A stretch of DNA of 64,000 nucleotides from an uncultured Bacteroides sp. (GTDB taxonomy: Bacteria; Bacteroidota; Bacteroidia; Bacteroidales; Bacteroidaceae), in contig NZ_OY787464.1 in the NCBI RefSeq assembly GCF_963678845.1, positions 434,001 to 498,000 of the forward strand. Direction: 5' to 3'. Under the pieces are notes generated by a model that saw only the letters and a program-made list of their open reading frames with translations, ran no database searches and was not told where the DNA came from. Shown here piece by piece: positions 43,641 through 52,581 of the stretch (its first letter is position 1; every line of letters begins with the position of its first letter). Position numbers and translations under genes: made by a program.

Positions 43641-44283
43641 ATATCATTCGTTTTTTAAGATCAAATTTTTTAATGCCGGCATCTTCTTTCACATTATCTT
43701 GAACTATGCGAGGTATGTCCGGAATCATATCAATAAATTCCTCCAGATCTTTACGGTTAATTTCTTCAACTCCAAGATCAGAACGCTTAGTAGTATAGAT
43801 AACTGTTTGCCTTTGGTTAAGAAGCTCTTCAGGTATCTCGGTTTCTTTCTTTTCGTAACATCCACGCAACTTTGCAGCTTTTTCAAGTAAAGCCCCGGCT
43901 TCTTTATCTTTACCTCTCAGATAAGCCCCGTCAGCCCATTTCTCTAATTTTTCGGCATATAGGTTAGCAAATGCCTCTGGACGAACATTTTCTTGAGCAT
44001 AGAAGAAGTTAAGAGAATCAGCATATACTTGCCTGGCTTGCCAGTCACTTAAACCGTAAACATCAGATTTCAATAACTTAATGATTCCTGCTTTGGTAAT
44101 CACTTTGTTATTATGCCTCATTTTGGCGCGTAATCCGCGTACCATTTCCATGAGGGAATAATATTCACGTTCTTGGGGAGAAAGCGCATCCAGATTACCC
44201 GTCATAAGAATGCGAGTGATCTGATTTATATTTATCTCCTCAATATCTATCCTTGTAGGTTTAATCAAGTTCGTCTCCATCAA
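43600..44283 (-). CDS. Terminase-associated protein (second small-subunit candidate)
   Basis: This 227-aa protein has a helix-rich middle (SDWQARQVYADSLNFFYAQE) that resembles the N-terminal DNA-binding part of small-terminase-like proteins. It overlaps the upstream HTH gene by 23 bases and terL by 41 bases, so the three form one coupled unit. Which of the two upstream proteins is the true small subunit cannot be settled by reading. Confidence 0.6.
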   Translation of the reverse strand: MMETNLIKPTRIDIEEININQITRILMTGNLDALSPQEREYYSLMEMVRGLRAKMRHNNKVITKAGIIKLLKSDVYGLSDWQARQVYADSLNFFYAQENVRPEAFANLYAEKLEKWADGAYLRGKDKEAGALLEKAAKLRGCYEKKETEIPEELLNQRQTVIYTTKRSDLGVEEINRKDLEEFIDMIPDIPRIVQDNVKEDAGIKKFDLKKRMIYDIQEFSTEESEN

Positions 44284-44596
44284 TATCCAATATTATTTTT
44301 TCAAAAGTCCGCCGTTCATTTACACTCTCCAGTTGCTTTATAGCATCAATATTTCCACTTTCAGCAAGTTTATGAAGTTCTATTTCAGGAGCTGCACGAG
44401 TAACAAAAACACCTTGTTTTATCAGCGTGTTGACACTGGTACCAGGTATGCAGGCATCATGATAAAAGTCTTCAGGATCTACACCGACAAATAGGGCAAT
44501 TTCTTTAGGATTATATCCCAAAGCAGCCATTCGCTGAACATCATCTTTTTTATCAGCATCCAGAAAGAAGGAATCAACAGAAAGTTCATTATTCAT
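44261..44596 (-). CDS. HTH protein, probable terminase small subunit
   Basis: This 111-aa protein contains a helix-turn-helix-like segment (ALGYNPKEIALFVGVDPEDF, about residues 22-41) like that in many small terminase subunits. The ATG at 44596 is preferred; the frame opens at 44638, but that part overlaps a terminator hairpin. It overlaps the next gene by 23 bases. Confidence 0.6.
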   Translation of the reverse strand: MNNELSVDSFFLDADKKDDVQRMAALGYNPKEIALFVGVDPEDFYHDACIPGTSVNTLIKQGVFVTRAAPEIELHKLAESGNIDAIKQLESVNERRTFEKIILDIDGDELD

Positions 44597-44614
44597 AATT
44601 GAGTACGTATTAAA

Positions 44615-44648
44615 ACAGCGGATCCGGAATAGATCCAAAACCCGCTGT
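44615..44648 (-). terminator. Hairpin between the 307-aa gene and the terminase unit
   Basis: On the minus strand ACAGCGG and CCGCTGT enclose an inner GGATC/GATCC pairing and are followed by TTTAAT. It is a moderate terminator or attenuator inside the late cluster. Confidence 0.55.
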
Positions 44649-44670
44649 TCAGTGATATAGAGAATGTGTA

Positions 44671-45594
44671 TTACTTTCTTTTCTCAAGCTCTGTATCAAG
44701 CAAAGCTTTCCTTGTTTCCCACTTTGAAAGATTAGTCTCAGCCTTTGCTTTATCTTCATCATTCTCTGCAGTTTGCAATGAAGCCTTTGCTTTTGATATA
44801 TTAGAACGCGCATTTGATATCTGTTTTGAAAGGTCTAGATCAGATAAACCGCTGATTTCTTTTTGCTCAACAAGCGATTTAAGGCATCCAGCCTTTCCTA
44901 ATATCTCTCCATTCTCCTTGTAATATTCAAGTTCCTCCCACATTTCACGGTTATCAAGATAGCTTTCAACAGCCGTTTGTGCTTCTTTAAATGCTTCACC
45001 AAAAGAGGTATTATCAGGCATATTAACTAACTGTTCGTGAGCTTCACGGAAAACATCGTATGCACGGAACATATCGGCAACAAGGACTTTCAATTTATCT
45101 GGGCAATCCGGAGCATTTAGGAATGGGAAATCTTCCCGGAAACGAATTGTTTTCTTAACAGCTTCCGGTACCTGACAATATTTTGTTTTTGCATTGGATA
45201 ACTCTTCTGTCAATTCCTCAATCTGATCCTGATAATCTTCATGAGATAGTATTTTTTCAGCAGTTTCATCAGAAACTAGTTCGTCAACTGTTATGCCAAA
45301 CTTATCAGCTAAGGCCAAAAGTTGATCATCATCATAGACTTTAGGAACAACCGTAGAAACTCTTGGAGCTGCAACAAAAGCGACTCTTTTGAGAGATTTA
45401 AATTCTGTCTCAGTTAGTCCAGCCAATTTTCTTAATTCTTCAAAAAGAGTCTTCTTTATAGCCTCTGTTTCTCCAATTTTCCTGAATTGGGCCTTAAGCA
45501 TTCTGTTAACTCCAAACTGATCATAAAGCGCAACTCCTTCGTAGAAGTTACGGTGAGTCCGTAGGTAGGCAATAATTAATTCTTTCATATACAA
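44671..45594 (-). CDS. Head-cluster protein, unknown
   Basis: This 307-aa protein is not recognised. It has helical N-terminal and C-terminal parts and a charged coiled coil at residues about 245-307 (KAKASLQTAENDEDKAKAE). It lies between the decoration protein and the terminase unit, and hairpins stand on both sides, so its expression may be set separately. A head-maturation or assembly role is possible. Confidence 0.6.
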   Translation of the reverse strand: MYMKELIIAYLRTHRNFYEGVALYDQFGVNRMLKAQFRKIGETEAIKKTLFEELRKLAGLTETEFKSLKRVAFVAAPRVSTVVPKVYDDDQLLALADKFGITVDELVSDETAEKILSHEDYQDQIEELTEELSNAKTKYCQVPEAVKKTIRFREDFPFLNAPDCPDKLKVLVADMFRAYDVFREAHEQLVNMPDNTSFGEAFKEAQTAVESYLDNREMWEELEYYKENGEILGKAGCLKSLVEQKEISGLSDLDLSKQISNARSNISKAKASLQTAENDEDKAKAETNLSKWETRKALLDTELEKRK

Positions 45595-45647
45595 GCATTT
45601 TTATTTTATACAAATATCAATATTGGCAATTGCCTGACAAAGGACTA

Positions 45648-45680
45648 AAAAGCCCCGGCACAATGAAGTACCGGGGCTTT
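45648..45680 (-). terminator. Strong hairpin terminator after the decoration gene
   Basis: AAAGCCCCGG (45649-45658) pairs exactly with CCGGGGCTTT (45671-45680) around a 12-base loop, followed on the minus strand by TTAGTCC after the T-run of the stem. It should end most transcription of the capsid genes. Confidence 0.8.
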
Positions 45681-45698
45681 GATCTTTCAATTAAAAAA

Positions 45699-46517
45699 TT
45701 ACGCTTCGTAGCGTGACTGTTCAATGAATTTAAACGTCGTTGCGCTGTCTTTGAATGTCTTGAAAGTAATCTGACTTCGCGGACTTGCCGTGAACGTCTT
45801 ACCATCTTTCAAAATAAACATAGATCCTTCAGTCGCTATTGTAGGAGCAACACCACTTTCAACGCCAAGAAGAGTGATTATTGCACCATGAGTAGCACCG
45901 GTAATAGACAGAATGCTTGCAGCTCCACCAGTAAGCTGATATTGGCCATCACCAACGTAAGGTACAGCAGTGGCAGCAGTGGCTACAGTAGATAAAGGCT
46001 CTTCATAAGGAATTGTTCCTGGATAAATAGCGATATCTTCACCTTTACTGATCTGAGTGAATGTGAATTCTGAAGAATTGGAATCCTTATTACCGGTATA
46101 GGCTATACCCATATCGAGAGGATTTGTTGGGGAACCGGCTAGATCAGCAGGATCACCATTCGCATAATTCAGAATTGCAATACAATGACGCCCTAACCAG
46201 TTGGTCTTAAATTCTCTGATTGCCTGTTTTTTTCCAGGGTGCTTTCCTTTAACAGTTGGAGTAAAGCCTTTTGCATCAGCATCGCCTTCACCGTTAGAAG
46301 TAAGTTCTACTGTTCCGGGAGTTACATAAAGAGTCGTAGCATAAGCTCCGGCTTTAAGAACGATATCTCCAGCAAGAACGACCCCCGCTCCATCTCTGGA
46401 TGGGAAAATCTCGATATCATCGACATCGATTAGTGTCAGTGCATCTTTCGGTGCAATTCCCCTTCCTGCATTACCTTCAGGTCTAGGCACTGATACTTTA
46501 ACATAATTATTGCTCAT
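45699..46517 (-). CDS. Capsid decoration/minor head protein
   Basis: This 272-aa protein follows the major capsid gene by 61 bases. Its last 90 residues (from about 180) have the strand pattern also seen twice at the end of the major capsid protein, including SMFILKDGKTFTASPRSQIT. A shared beta domain and the position suggest it sits on the capsid surface. The first half has beta strands such as IEIFPSRDGAGVVLAGDIVL. Function is inferred. Confidence 0.65.
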   Translation of the reverse strand: MSNNYVKVSVPRPEGNAGRGIAPKDALTLIDVDDIEIFPSRDGAGVVLAGDIVLKAGAYATTLYVTPGTVELTSNGEGDADAKGFTPTVKGKHPGKKQAIREFKTNWLGRHCIAILNYANGDPADLAGSPTNPLDMGIAYTGNKDSNSSEFTFTQISKGEDIAIYPGTIPYEEPLSTVATAATAVPYVGDGQYQLTGGAASILSITGATHGAIITLLGVESGVAPTIATEGSMFILKDGKTFTASPRSQITFKTFKDSATTFKFIEQSRYEA

Positions 46518-46578
46518 ATTGAGTTATTTTTGATTGTTATTGATAGGGAGAAGGGAGTTTCCTCCCCTCTCCGTCTAC

Positions 46579-48777
46579 TTAACCGCGGGCAATTTCGTAG
46601 AATTTACCGTCGGCAGTATATACAAGTTTAATGAACTTTCCAGTTGAGAGAGTCAAGGCAGCAGTCAATACGAAGTTACCTGCAGCAGCGATGGTACTTG
46701 CAAATTCACTTCCGTTACCATAGATGGTATATACCTTTCCAGCAACAGCATCAGTAAGGTTAGTGATAGCAGTTGCTTTGGTATTAACATCTGTTACAAA
46801 AACTTCACCACCCAATAAACTTGGAGTAGTAACATCAGCAGCAAAAGCAAGAGCATCAGAAGCACCAGTTTCACGTCCAAGTTCAATGAACTTACCGTCA
46901 TCACGTTTCATCAATGTAATAGTATCACCCTTTTTAGGTTCCCATGCAGCAGAAATCAAGGAGAATTTATCAGCTTTCGCGATTGTCACACCTTTATCAA
47001 CAGATCCACACTTCAATGTGACAGGAACCCCAACAGTTGCATTAACGATGTCAGTAATCGCAAAAATATTGGTATTAGCCACTGTAGCAATTGAAGTATG
47101 ATATCCGGCATCTGGATTAACATCCTTTTCAGCATCAATGAAGAAATAAGATGGACGGTCGTACTCATTTGTGAATATCATCTGACGAGTATAGTCCATA
47201 TCTTCTTTCTTGGTGTACTTAAATCCAACAGCCATAGCCCAGATAGATTCTTTCCAGTTGCTCCAAACTTTCAATGTCCAGTCCTGTTGTTCAATGCTGA
47301 ATTTAGTCATTTCTCCCGGAGCATCTTCAAAGGTTCGGATATTTCCGTCCATAGTCCAGATAACGCGGTGGTGATTATCGGCATTAGGAATAGGAATCAA
47401 TTTCACAGATGGATACTCTTTAATATAAAGAATTCCAGCTTTGTAATCCTGATTCTGAGCATAATGAAGCTCGTTGTACTTATGGTACCAAACGATCATG
47501 TGAGAAGGAACTTGGCAAACAAAAGAACCAGAATCACGTAAAACAGAAGGAATCATGGATGTACCAAGGTACAACTTTTCTCCAATGTTTTCCGGTGTCA
47601 GTTCTCCTAATTCAAACGGTTTAATTTGATAAACAGTTTTACCGTTATTGATATCAATGAAACCATTTACTTTTTTATTTAGGAACTCATAAAGTCCATC
47701 AGCTGCCGCCATAGCCTTACCAGGCTTATTCAAATCTGGCTCTTTACGCACACCGTTAATTCTACGTTGCTCGCGTTCATTGTACAATTTAATAGCTGTT
47801 TGAGCTAATATGTATTCAATGAAAGACCATTTGATAACTTGAGAACCTTCTTTGTTGAAAGAACCAATCCAACTCTTTTCAAGTGCTTTAAGGTTTTTGA
47901 ATTTGTGAGCAAACATGACAGAGAACATTCTTAATGTCTCATCATCAAATTCGTAATCACCTTTAGTTACATTGTCGAAATCTGATTCTGTATTATCTGA
48001 TTGAGAGAATTCTCCTAACCAAATATTTACCAAAACGGCTAAGTCCTGATAACCTGATTCGAGCGGGAAAATAGATTCGATTGTTGGAAGCTGTAAAAGA
48101 AAAGATTGCAAACGATCTTGCCAAGGTATACGATAGAACGCTCCTAAGTCTTCTTTAAGGCGTGAATAATCGATTGAACTTGCCATAGGTGTTTGTGTAC
48201 TAATTCCCTGGTTAAACAGCATGGCCGCCTGTAAACGTTGGTTATAAGCTCTGTCCATAGCGAACATCTCGCCTGACATTCCACCTGCTTGTTTCTCGTC
48301 TTTCCAATTCATTTTCAAAGTTGCTTCCGGATTAATTTTTCCATGTTGCGCTCCAACACCTTTATCTAATTCCTGTTTATCGCTTAGAATATCAACTTTA
48401 GCCTGAAGCTTTTGAATGTCTTTTTTCTTCGCTTCCACCTCCTGAGAAAGAGTTCCTTTCTCTGTTTTGAGAGTTTCCATCTCTGCCTGAGCAGTTGCTA
48501 GTTTAGCAGTCATATCAGCTAACAGGCCAGAAATAACGGCGTTAGAAGTATTACCTTCAGCTCCATTTTCTCCACCATTTGCACCTCCAGTTGGAGTATT
48601 TTCTTTAAAATCATCTTTCAGAGCTGCAGAAAAAGCAGTAAGGAAAGCTGGACTGAACCCCAGAACCTTGAGCTTTTCGTTTTGCTCAGGAGTAAGGACA
48701 TTTTTGTCTTCGGCTTTAACCCATTCTGTAATTCCCAGAATAGCCTGAATCGAAGCAATAAAAGATTTAAAATTCAT
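46579..48777 (-). CDS. Major capsid protein with fused N-terminal scaffold and C-terminal beta domains
   Basis: This 732-aa protein begins with a scaffold-like part. It has an Ala/Gly/Asn-rich linker (about 55-80) followed by a coiled coil (about 85-140, TAQAEMETLKTEKGTLSQE), as in HK97-type coats that carry their own delta domain. The coat region is about 160-560, with AGGMSGEMFAMDRAYNQ near its start. Two copies of a roughly 60-residue beta domain close the protein, about 575-636 and 672-732, both ending in DGKF followed by a short E-L/I-G/A-R-like tail. The S49 protease encoded upstream would remove the N-terminal part during maturation. Confidence 0.8.
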   Translation of the reverse strand: MNFKSFIASIQAILGITEWVKAEDKNVLTPEQNEKLKVLGFSPAFLTAFSAALKDDFKENTPTGGANGGENGAEGNTSNAVISGLLADMTAKLATAQAEMETLKTEKGTLSQEVEAKKKDIQKLQAKVDILSDKQELDKGVGAQHGKINPEATLKMNWKDEKQAGGMSGEMFAMDRAYNQRLQAAMLFNQGISTQTPMASSIDYSRLKEDLGAFYRIPWQDRLQSFLLQLPTIESIFPLESGYQDLAVLVNIWLGEFSQSDNTESDFDNVTKGDYEFDDETLRMFSVMFAHKFKNLKALEKSWIGSFNKEGSQVIKWSFIEYILAQTAIKLYNEREQRRINGVRKEPDLNKPGKAMAAADGLYEFLNKKVNGFIDINNGKTVYQIKPFELGELTPENIGEKLYLGTSMIPSVLRDSGSFVCQVPSHMIVWYHKYNELHYAQNQDYKAGILYIKEYPSVKLIPIPNADNHHRVIWTMDGNIRTFEDAPGEMTKFSIEQQDWTLKVWSNWKESIWAMAVGFKYTKKEDMDYTRQMIFTNEYDRPSYFFIDAEKDVNPDAGYHTSIATVANTNIFAITDIVNATVGVPVTLKCGSVDKGVTIAKADKFSLISAAWEPKKGDTITLMKRDDGKFIELGRETGASDALAFAADVTTPSLLGGEVFVTDVNTKATAITNLTDAVAGKVYTIYGNGSEFASTIAAAGNFVLTAALTLSTGKFIKLVYTADGKFYEIARG

Positions 48778-48811
48778 AAGTAAAAATGTATTAAGTTAAT
48801 GTATATAGTTA

Positions 48812-49675
48812 TTAGAAACTTCTGTTTGTTGATTGTGCTAATACCCATGTTATCGCATCGTCAAGCGTTCCCATCTGGTCTATGTATCCATTTGCAATAG
48901 CTACATCCGCAAAGAATGTCTCACCTCTGAATAGAGGTAATTGTGGATCCATTGGAATATTAAGATTACGGGAAATTGCTTGTCGGAATAAGTTGTGGTA
49001 AAAAGAGAGCTTATCTTTTATTAATTGTGGGTTATTATTGTCCTCCATTTCCCGGATCATTTTATTTTTAAGATCCGCTCCATCAGGATAGATATCTTCC
49101 ATTATAATACCCAACGTTTCGTAGTACTTTTTGAAAGATTCATAAGTATAGACAATGCCGACACTACCAATCTCATCCATCGGTGACGATACAAAAATTC
49201 GTCCACAAGCTGAAGTAAACCAATAATGAGCGGATGCACAACAACCGGTAATATATGCAGCAATAGGCTTTGGCGATTCGCGAATAAGCTTTTCAAGCAG
49301 ATCTACACGCAAAATCATACCACCAGGACCATTTACGAATAAAACGATACCGGCAATATTTGAATTTGAAATAGCCTGTCGGATAAACTGTTCCAGCCGG
49401 TAAGTATCCCAAGAGTAGAGAATACCTTCCGCCGTCAGCACAACGATAGATCCTTGAGGTAAAGAAGCGTCATCCAACTCCCAGCGATCAGCAATATAAG
49501 GCATAGTTGCATAAGCCGTAATTTTTGTACTTAAGCTTTTTTCTACAGCTTCAATATTACCGGCCTTAATGGATGGCATTATCAAGGAAATCAACTGGTG
49601 ATAATCCTGCGCGTTGATAGCCCAATGCCCGTTAAAAATTTGTTGTATCTTATTCACAGTTTCTTTTTTATGCAA
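48812..49675 (-). CDS. S49-family prohead protease
   Basis: This 287-aa peptidase resembles SppA/protease C. It has NGPGGMILRVDLLEKL (about 115-130), which is the oxyanion-side GPGG loop, and TGCCASAHYWF with the nucleophile Ser148. The stretch DEIGSVGIVYTYESFKKYY that follows is typical of the family, and a lysine further on would complete the Ser-Lys dyad. It precedes the scaffold-fused capsid gene by 34 bases and so very likely matures the prohead. Confidence 0.9.
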   Translation of the reverse strand: MHKKETVNKIQQIFNGHWAINAQDYHQLISLIMPSIKAGNIEAVEKSLSTKITAYATMPYIADRWELDDASLPQGSIVVLTAEGILYSWDTYRLEQFIRQAISNSNIAGIVLFVNGPGGMILRVDLLEKLIRESPKPIAAYITGCCASAHYWFTSACGRIFVSSPMDEIGSVGIVYTYESFKKYYETLGIIMEDIYPDGADLKNKMIREMEDNNNPQLIKDKLSFYHNLFRQAISRNLNIPMDPQLPLFRGETFFADVAIANGYIDQMGTLDDAITWVLAQSTNRSF

Positions 49676-49716
49676 AAGAAACTGTTTATTAGTCCTATTT
49701 AAAGGACCTAAAATGC

Positions 49717-50136
49717 TTATAAGAAAGCTTCTGTATATGTAGATTTACCAGTTAATTTGCAGGAATATTTTGTTCCGGATAAAGAATAAGAGAATGTAAG
49801 CGGGTATTGCTCACTTCCAGATACGACTAATTGGCCAGCATCATTAGTATATATAGCAATCAAATCCTGTTTAGTCAAGTTTCTTAATTCTTGTTCGTTC
49901 TCAATGCATTGAAAAGGAACTGAAAAAGCATGATTGATGTTATATATAGGTTGAGATCCTGATTTATCTTCCTGCACATCCGGAACCAAAGAGCCAGGTA
50001 TTACATCTAAATTATAATTACCTGTAGAATAAGTTATATATGCTTTTGATAATATTATGGCAAAACTAGCTAATTTACTTACAGGTATCAGCTGGATTGA
50101 ATGAGCATTTGAATAAGGAGTTTTTTTTGTTTTCAT
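49717..50136 (-). CDS. First gene of the head cluster, unknown
   Basis: This 139-aa protein is not recognised. It has a hydrophobic stretch near residues 20-38 (SKLASFAIILSKAYITYS) and a beta-rich C-terminal half. It is the first gene before the protease and follows a repeat-bearing leader (50163-50199). It may be a minor head protein. Confidence 0.55.
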   Translation of the reverse strand: MKTKKTPYSNAHSIQLIPVSKLASFAIILSKAYITYSTGNYNLDVIPGSLVPDVQEDKSGSQPIYNINHAFSVPFQCIENEQELRNLTKQDLIAIYTNDAGQLVVSGSEQYPLTFSYSLSGTKYSCKLTGKSTYTEAFL

Positions 50137-50162
50137 AATTTATAAGTAATTGATTATCAATC

Positions 50163-50199
50163 TTTCAGCATTTTTCTGCACATTTTCAGCATTTTTCTG
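50163..50199. repeat. Tandem 16-bp direct repeats upstream of the head operon
   Basis: TTTCAGCATTTTTCTG occurs at 50163-50178 and 50184-50199, one 21-base period apart. A degraded third copy (TTTCGCATGTTTTC) comes next. Spacing of two helical turns suggests a protein-binding array controlling the head genes. Confidence 0.55.
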
Positions 50200-50266
50200 T
50201 GCTTTTTTCGCATGTTTTCCGTCTCAAAACGGACAAAGCAATACACTTTGTAGGTAAAATAAAAAT

Positions 50267-50749
50267 TTAAATCTGTACTCTTTTATAGGATCTTTTTTTA
50301 GATCTTCTTTTCTGATTATCACGCCATCTTTGATAATTTTTAAGGAAGGCATCTTCAGATATTGATTCTATACAATATTTTTTCATGAAATAGTGTACTG
50401 AATCAATAAAGTCAATCCCGTAAACATGTTTATTCTCATCGAGTAAATCATGTATCTCAGCAAACATCATAATCTCAATCTTTCGCTCAACTAATTGCTG
50501 AGAGCGCAAACCAAGATAATTATATGTTTCAGGAGATTTTCCGCCTTCGCGACGATCCGGCAAAATTATTTCAAGATTACCACAATCACGCGAGCAGTTA
50601 GAGGGCCTTTTTTCCAATAAATCAAAGATTTTATGATAAATATCAAGATTATCAGAAAATCTTACGGGAGTATTAGTCAGATCAACTGCAAATTTTCCAT
50701 GAGCATACTCAGCTAAATGGGCCTTAATTTGAATTTTAGTAGTTATCAT
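50267..50749 (-). CDS. Basic protein, candidate late regulator
   Basis: This 160-aa protein ends with a strongly basic tail (RWRDNQKRRSKKRSYKRVQI) and is not recognised. It lies alone between two repeat-rich intergenic regions, after the early genes and before the head genes. That is where a late-gene activator would be expected. DNA or RNA binding is inferred from charge only. Confidence 0.6.
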   Translation of the reverse strand: MITTKIQIKAHLAEYAHGKFAVDLTNTPVRFSDNLDIYHKIFDLLEKRPSNCSRDCGNLEIILPDRREGGKSPETYNYLGLRSQQLVERKIEIMMFAEIHDLLDENKHVYGIDFIDSVHYFMKKYCIESISEDAFLKNYQRWRDNQKRRSKKRSYKRVQI

Positions 50750-51266
50750 AAAGCGTGTTTTTTACAGTAAATGTAATAAATAAAGACTTATATATCAAGC
50801 ATTTAATACATTTTATTCATTGAAAAGTTAAAATAAAGTGAGACAAATTAGATATCACCACTTAGTATAAAGTGTGTATAAAAAGTGTGCGCGTGCTCTT
50901 TTTGTGCGCTCATTACTCGTAAAACTCTTATATTCAAACTGTTAAGTGCGCACTATTTCCGTACTTTTTCCGTACTTTTTAAAAAAAATACGCACTATTA
51001 TGCATTCTAGCCCACTTTGTGCCAAAAGTGCGGAATAGTGCGAAAATAGTGCGCACTTAAATCACTGAATATCAGAGAATAAATATACAACCGTACAGAT
51101 GCACACTTTTTTTAGTATTTTATAGGTGGGTATTTTTGCTAAAGAGCAAATAATAAAAAAGAAGAATATATATATAGTGTCTCCCAGGCTTTTTGGCACG
51201 CTCCTTGCATGCACTTTTGTTCAAATGGTAGTTCTAAAGGAAAGGGGGTAAAGGGGGAATCGAAGC
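50750..51266. other. Intergenic region with GTGCG/CGCAC iterons (origin or operator candidate)
   Basis: This gene-free stretch holds a 17-bp perfect inverted repeat, TTAAGTGCGCACTATTT (50942-50958) against 51044-51060. Between the arms are CGTACTTTTT twice, CGCACTATT, and AGTGCGGAATAGTGCG. Each arm contains the palindrome AGTGCGCACT. Further GTGTGCGCGTGC words lie at about 50880-50895. Repeated short sites next to an AT-rich run (TTTTTAAAAAAAATA, 50976-50990) look like a phage replication origin or a multi-site operator. Confidence 0.55.
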
Positions 51267-51290
51267 AAAAACAGCCGACTAAAGTCGGCT
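51267..51290 (-). terminator. Terminator of the early operon
   Basis: AGCCGACT (51273-51280) and AGTCGGCT (51283-51290) form an 8-bp stem overlapping the last codons of the 110-aa gene. On the minus strand GTTTTTGC follows. Confidence 0.7.
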
Positions 51291-51611
51291 GAAATCTGAA
51301 GGATAAAATGCGGAACAAATGAATTGATACTCTCTTGGAATACTCCGGGAACCGATGATAACACAAATGCCTTTCGCTGCAAGCTCATAGAGTCTCTGTG
51401 TTGTAATTACTCCGCCTCTGAAGTTGTAGTTATCACAGATAACAAAAAATGTCCCTGCAAGGTCTATATCATAAATGTTTTGGATAAGGATCTTAGCTGC
51501 ATCCGATGGTGTCCTGGCAAAACCATGTTCAATTGCAAGCCGGCAAACTAATGCCTTCCGTTCTTCCGGATCAGCAGAAACGGCCACCATAATTTTATTT
51601 TCTTTTTTCAT
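51279..51611 (-). CDS. Small early phage protein
   Basis: This 110-aa alpha/beta protein is not recognised. The N-terminus resembles ribbon-helix-helix or small nuclease-accessory proteins (ADPEERKALVCRLAIEHGF), and the C-terminal half has alternating strands and helices (GTFFVICDNYNFRGG). It is the last early gene and contains the operon terminator in its 3' end. Confidence 0.6.
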   Translation of the reverse strand: MKKENKIMVAVSADPEERKALVCRLAIEHGFARTPSDAAKILIQNIYDIDLAGTFFVICDNYNFRGGVITTQRLYELAAKGICVIIGSRSIPREYQFICSAFYPSDFSRL

Positions 51612-51673
51612 ATAATAAGGTTCTAATTGTTTGCTAGTTACACTAAAAAAACGTATCTTTACATAGTATTAAA

Positions 51674-51997
51674 TTAGGCAACTATATCCCTAATCCTCGA
51701 GAGGGAAAAAGACCTAGTCCTGGTAATCTGATTATAAAATTCATCCCTAAACTCAATATGAGGGCTTCCTAATTCAATCTGATTATTTTCTTCAATAATA
51801 TATTCGCATACCGTCTTTATAAAGACTTCGTAAGACTTCTCTTTAACAATATCAGAAACATTAATGACAGCTCCTTCAGAAATACTATTCAGAATAGCAT
51901 AAACCTCGTCCTGGAAGGCCCAGAATCTTGACGGGTTTAGTTTGATAAACTCGTCAAGCTCTGATATGCTGTTTAGTCTATAGATTGATAGGTCCAT
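51674..51997 (-). CDS. Small early phage protein
   Basis: This 107-aa acidic helical protein (SIYRLNSISELDEFIKLNPS) is not recognised. It lies in the early gene string with short spacers on both sides. Confidence 0.55.
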   Translation of the reverse strand: MDLSIYRLNSISELDEFIKLNPSRFWAFQDEVYAILNSISEGAVINVSDIVKEKSYEVFIKTVCEYIIEENNQIELGSPHIEFRDEFYNQITRTRSFSLSRIRDIVA

Positions 51998-52016
51998 ATT
52001 TAATCAGTTTTTTAAA

Positions 52017-52220
52017 TTACAATGCATTGATAGCATCATTCAGTGTACTATTAAGGAGCTCTTCATCTTCTTTACCGTACTTGATGGAGACATTGATATC
52101 TCCGTTTATTGATTTACCTGCTTCAACATTAAAAGGCAGGTTATTTTCATTAATAAGTGCAATAAGATTATTAGCTAAAGTACTATCAAGTATATACTTT
52201 TTTATTATTTGATTATTCAT
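52017..52220 (-). CDS. Small early phage protein
   Basis: This 67-aa protein is not recognised. It is helical at both ends with a central strand pair (INGDINVSIKYG). It lies 19 bases before the next gene in the early string. Confidence 0.5.
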   Translation of the reverse strand: MNNQIIKKYILDSTLANNLIALINENNLPFNVEAGKSINGDINVSIKYGKEDEELLNSTLNDAINAL

Positions 52221-52293
52221 GTTGGGTTAGTTAAGAATTAAAATCAGAGGTTAATTCATTAGCCTTATCCCAAGTTTTATCAAAAAACTCGGA

Positions 52294-52566
52294 CTAATCT
52301 TCAGCATCATGATAGATGTCATTGGCAGCATCACGCATTTCTTCTATACCATTCACATAACTTTTAGTTCTTTCCTTTTCTTCGTCCATAACAGCCTCTT
52401 TATAATAGGTTCCAGCAGAAAATGTATTTCTAAGAGCCAGCTCCAACTTTGACATATCGAGGTCTTTTTCGTCAATCTCATTATATAGCTTAGTAAATTG
52501 TTCTACTGCCATATTTTCCGCTTCCTGTTCATTTAGAGAAGCTAACTTTTTTCTTTGTTCATCCAT
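52294..52566 (-). CDS. Small acidic early phage protein
   Basis: This 90-aa very acidic, fully helical protein (EEKERTKSYVNGIEEMRDAA) is not recognised. Strong negative charge is common among small phage inhibitors such as DNA mimics, but nothing more supports that here. Confidence 0.5.
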   Translation of the reverse strand: MDEQRKKLASLNEQEAENMAVEQFTKLYNEIDEKDLDMSKLELALRNTFSAGTYYKEAVMDEEKERTKSYVNGIEEMRDAANDIYHDAED

Positions 52567-52581
52567 TTTTAATATTCCTTT

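Noticed and set aside
50940..51062. CRISPR array
   Set aside because: The repeats are short, irregularly spaced and palindromic; there are no equal spacers and no cas genes.
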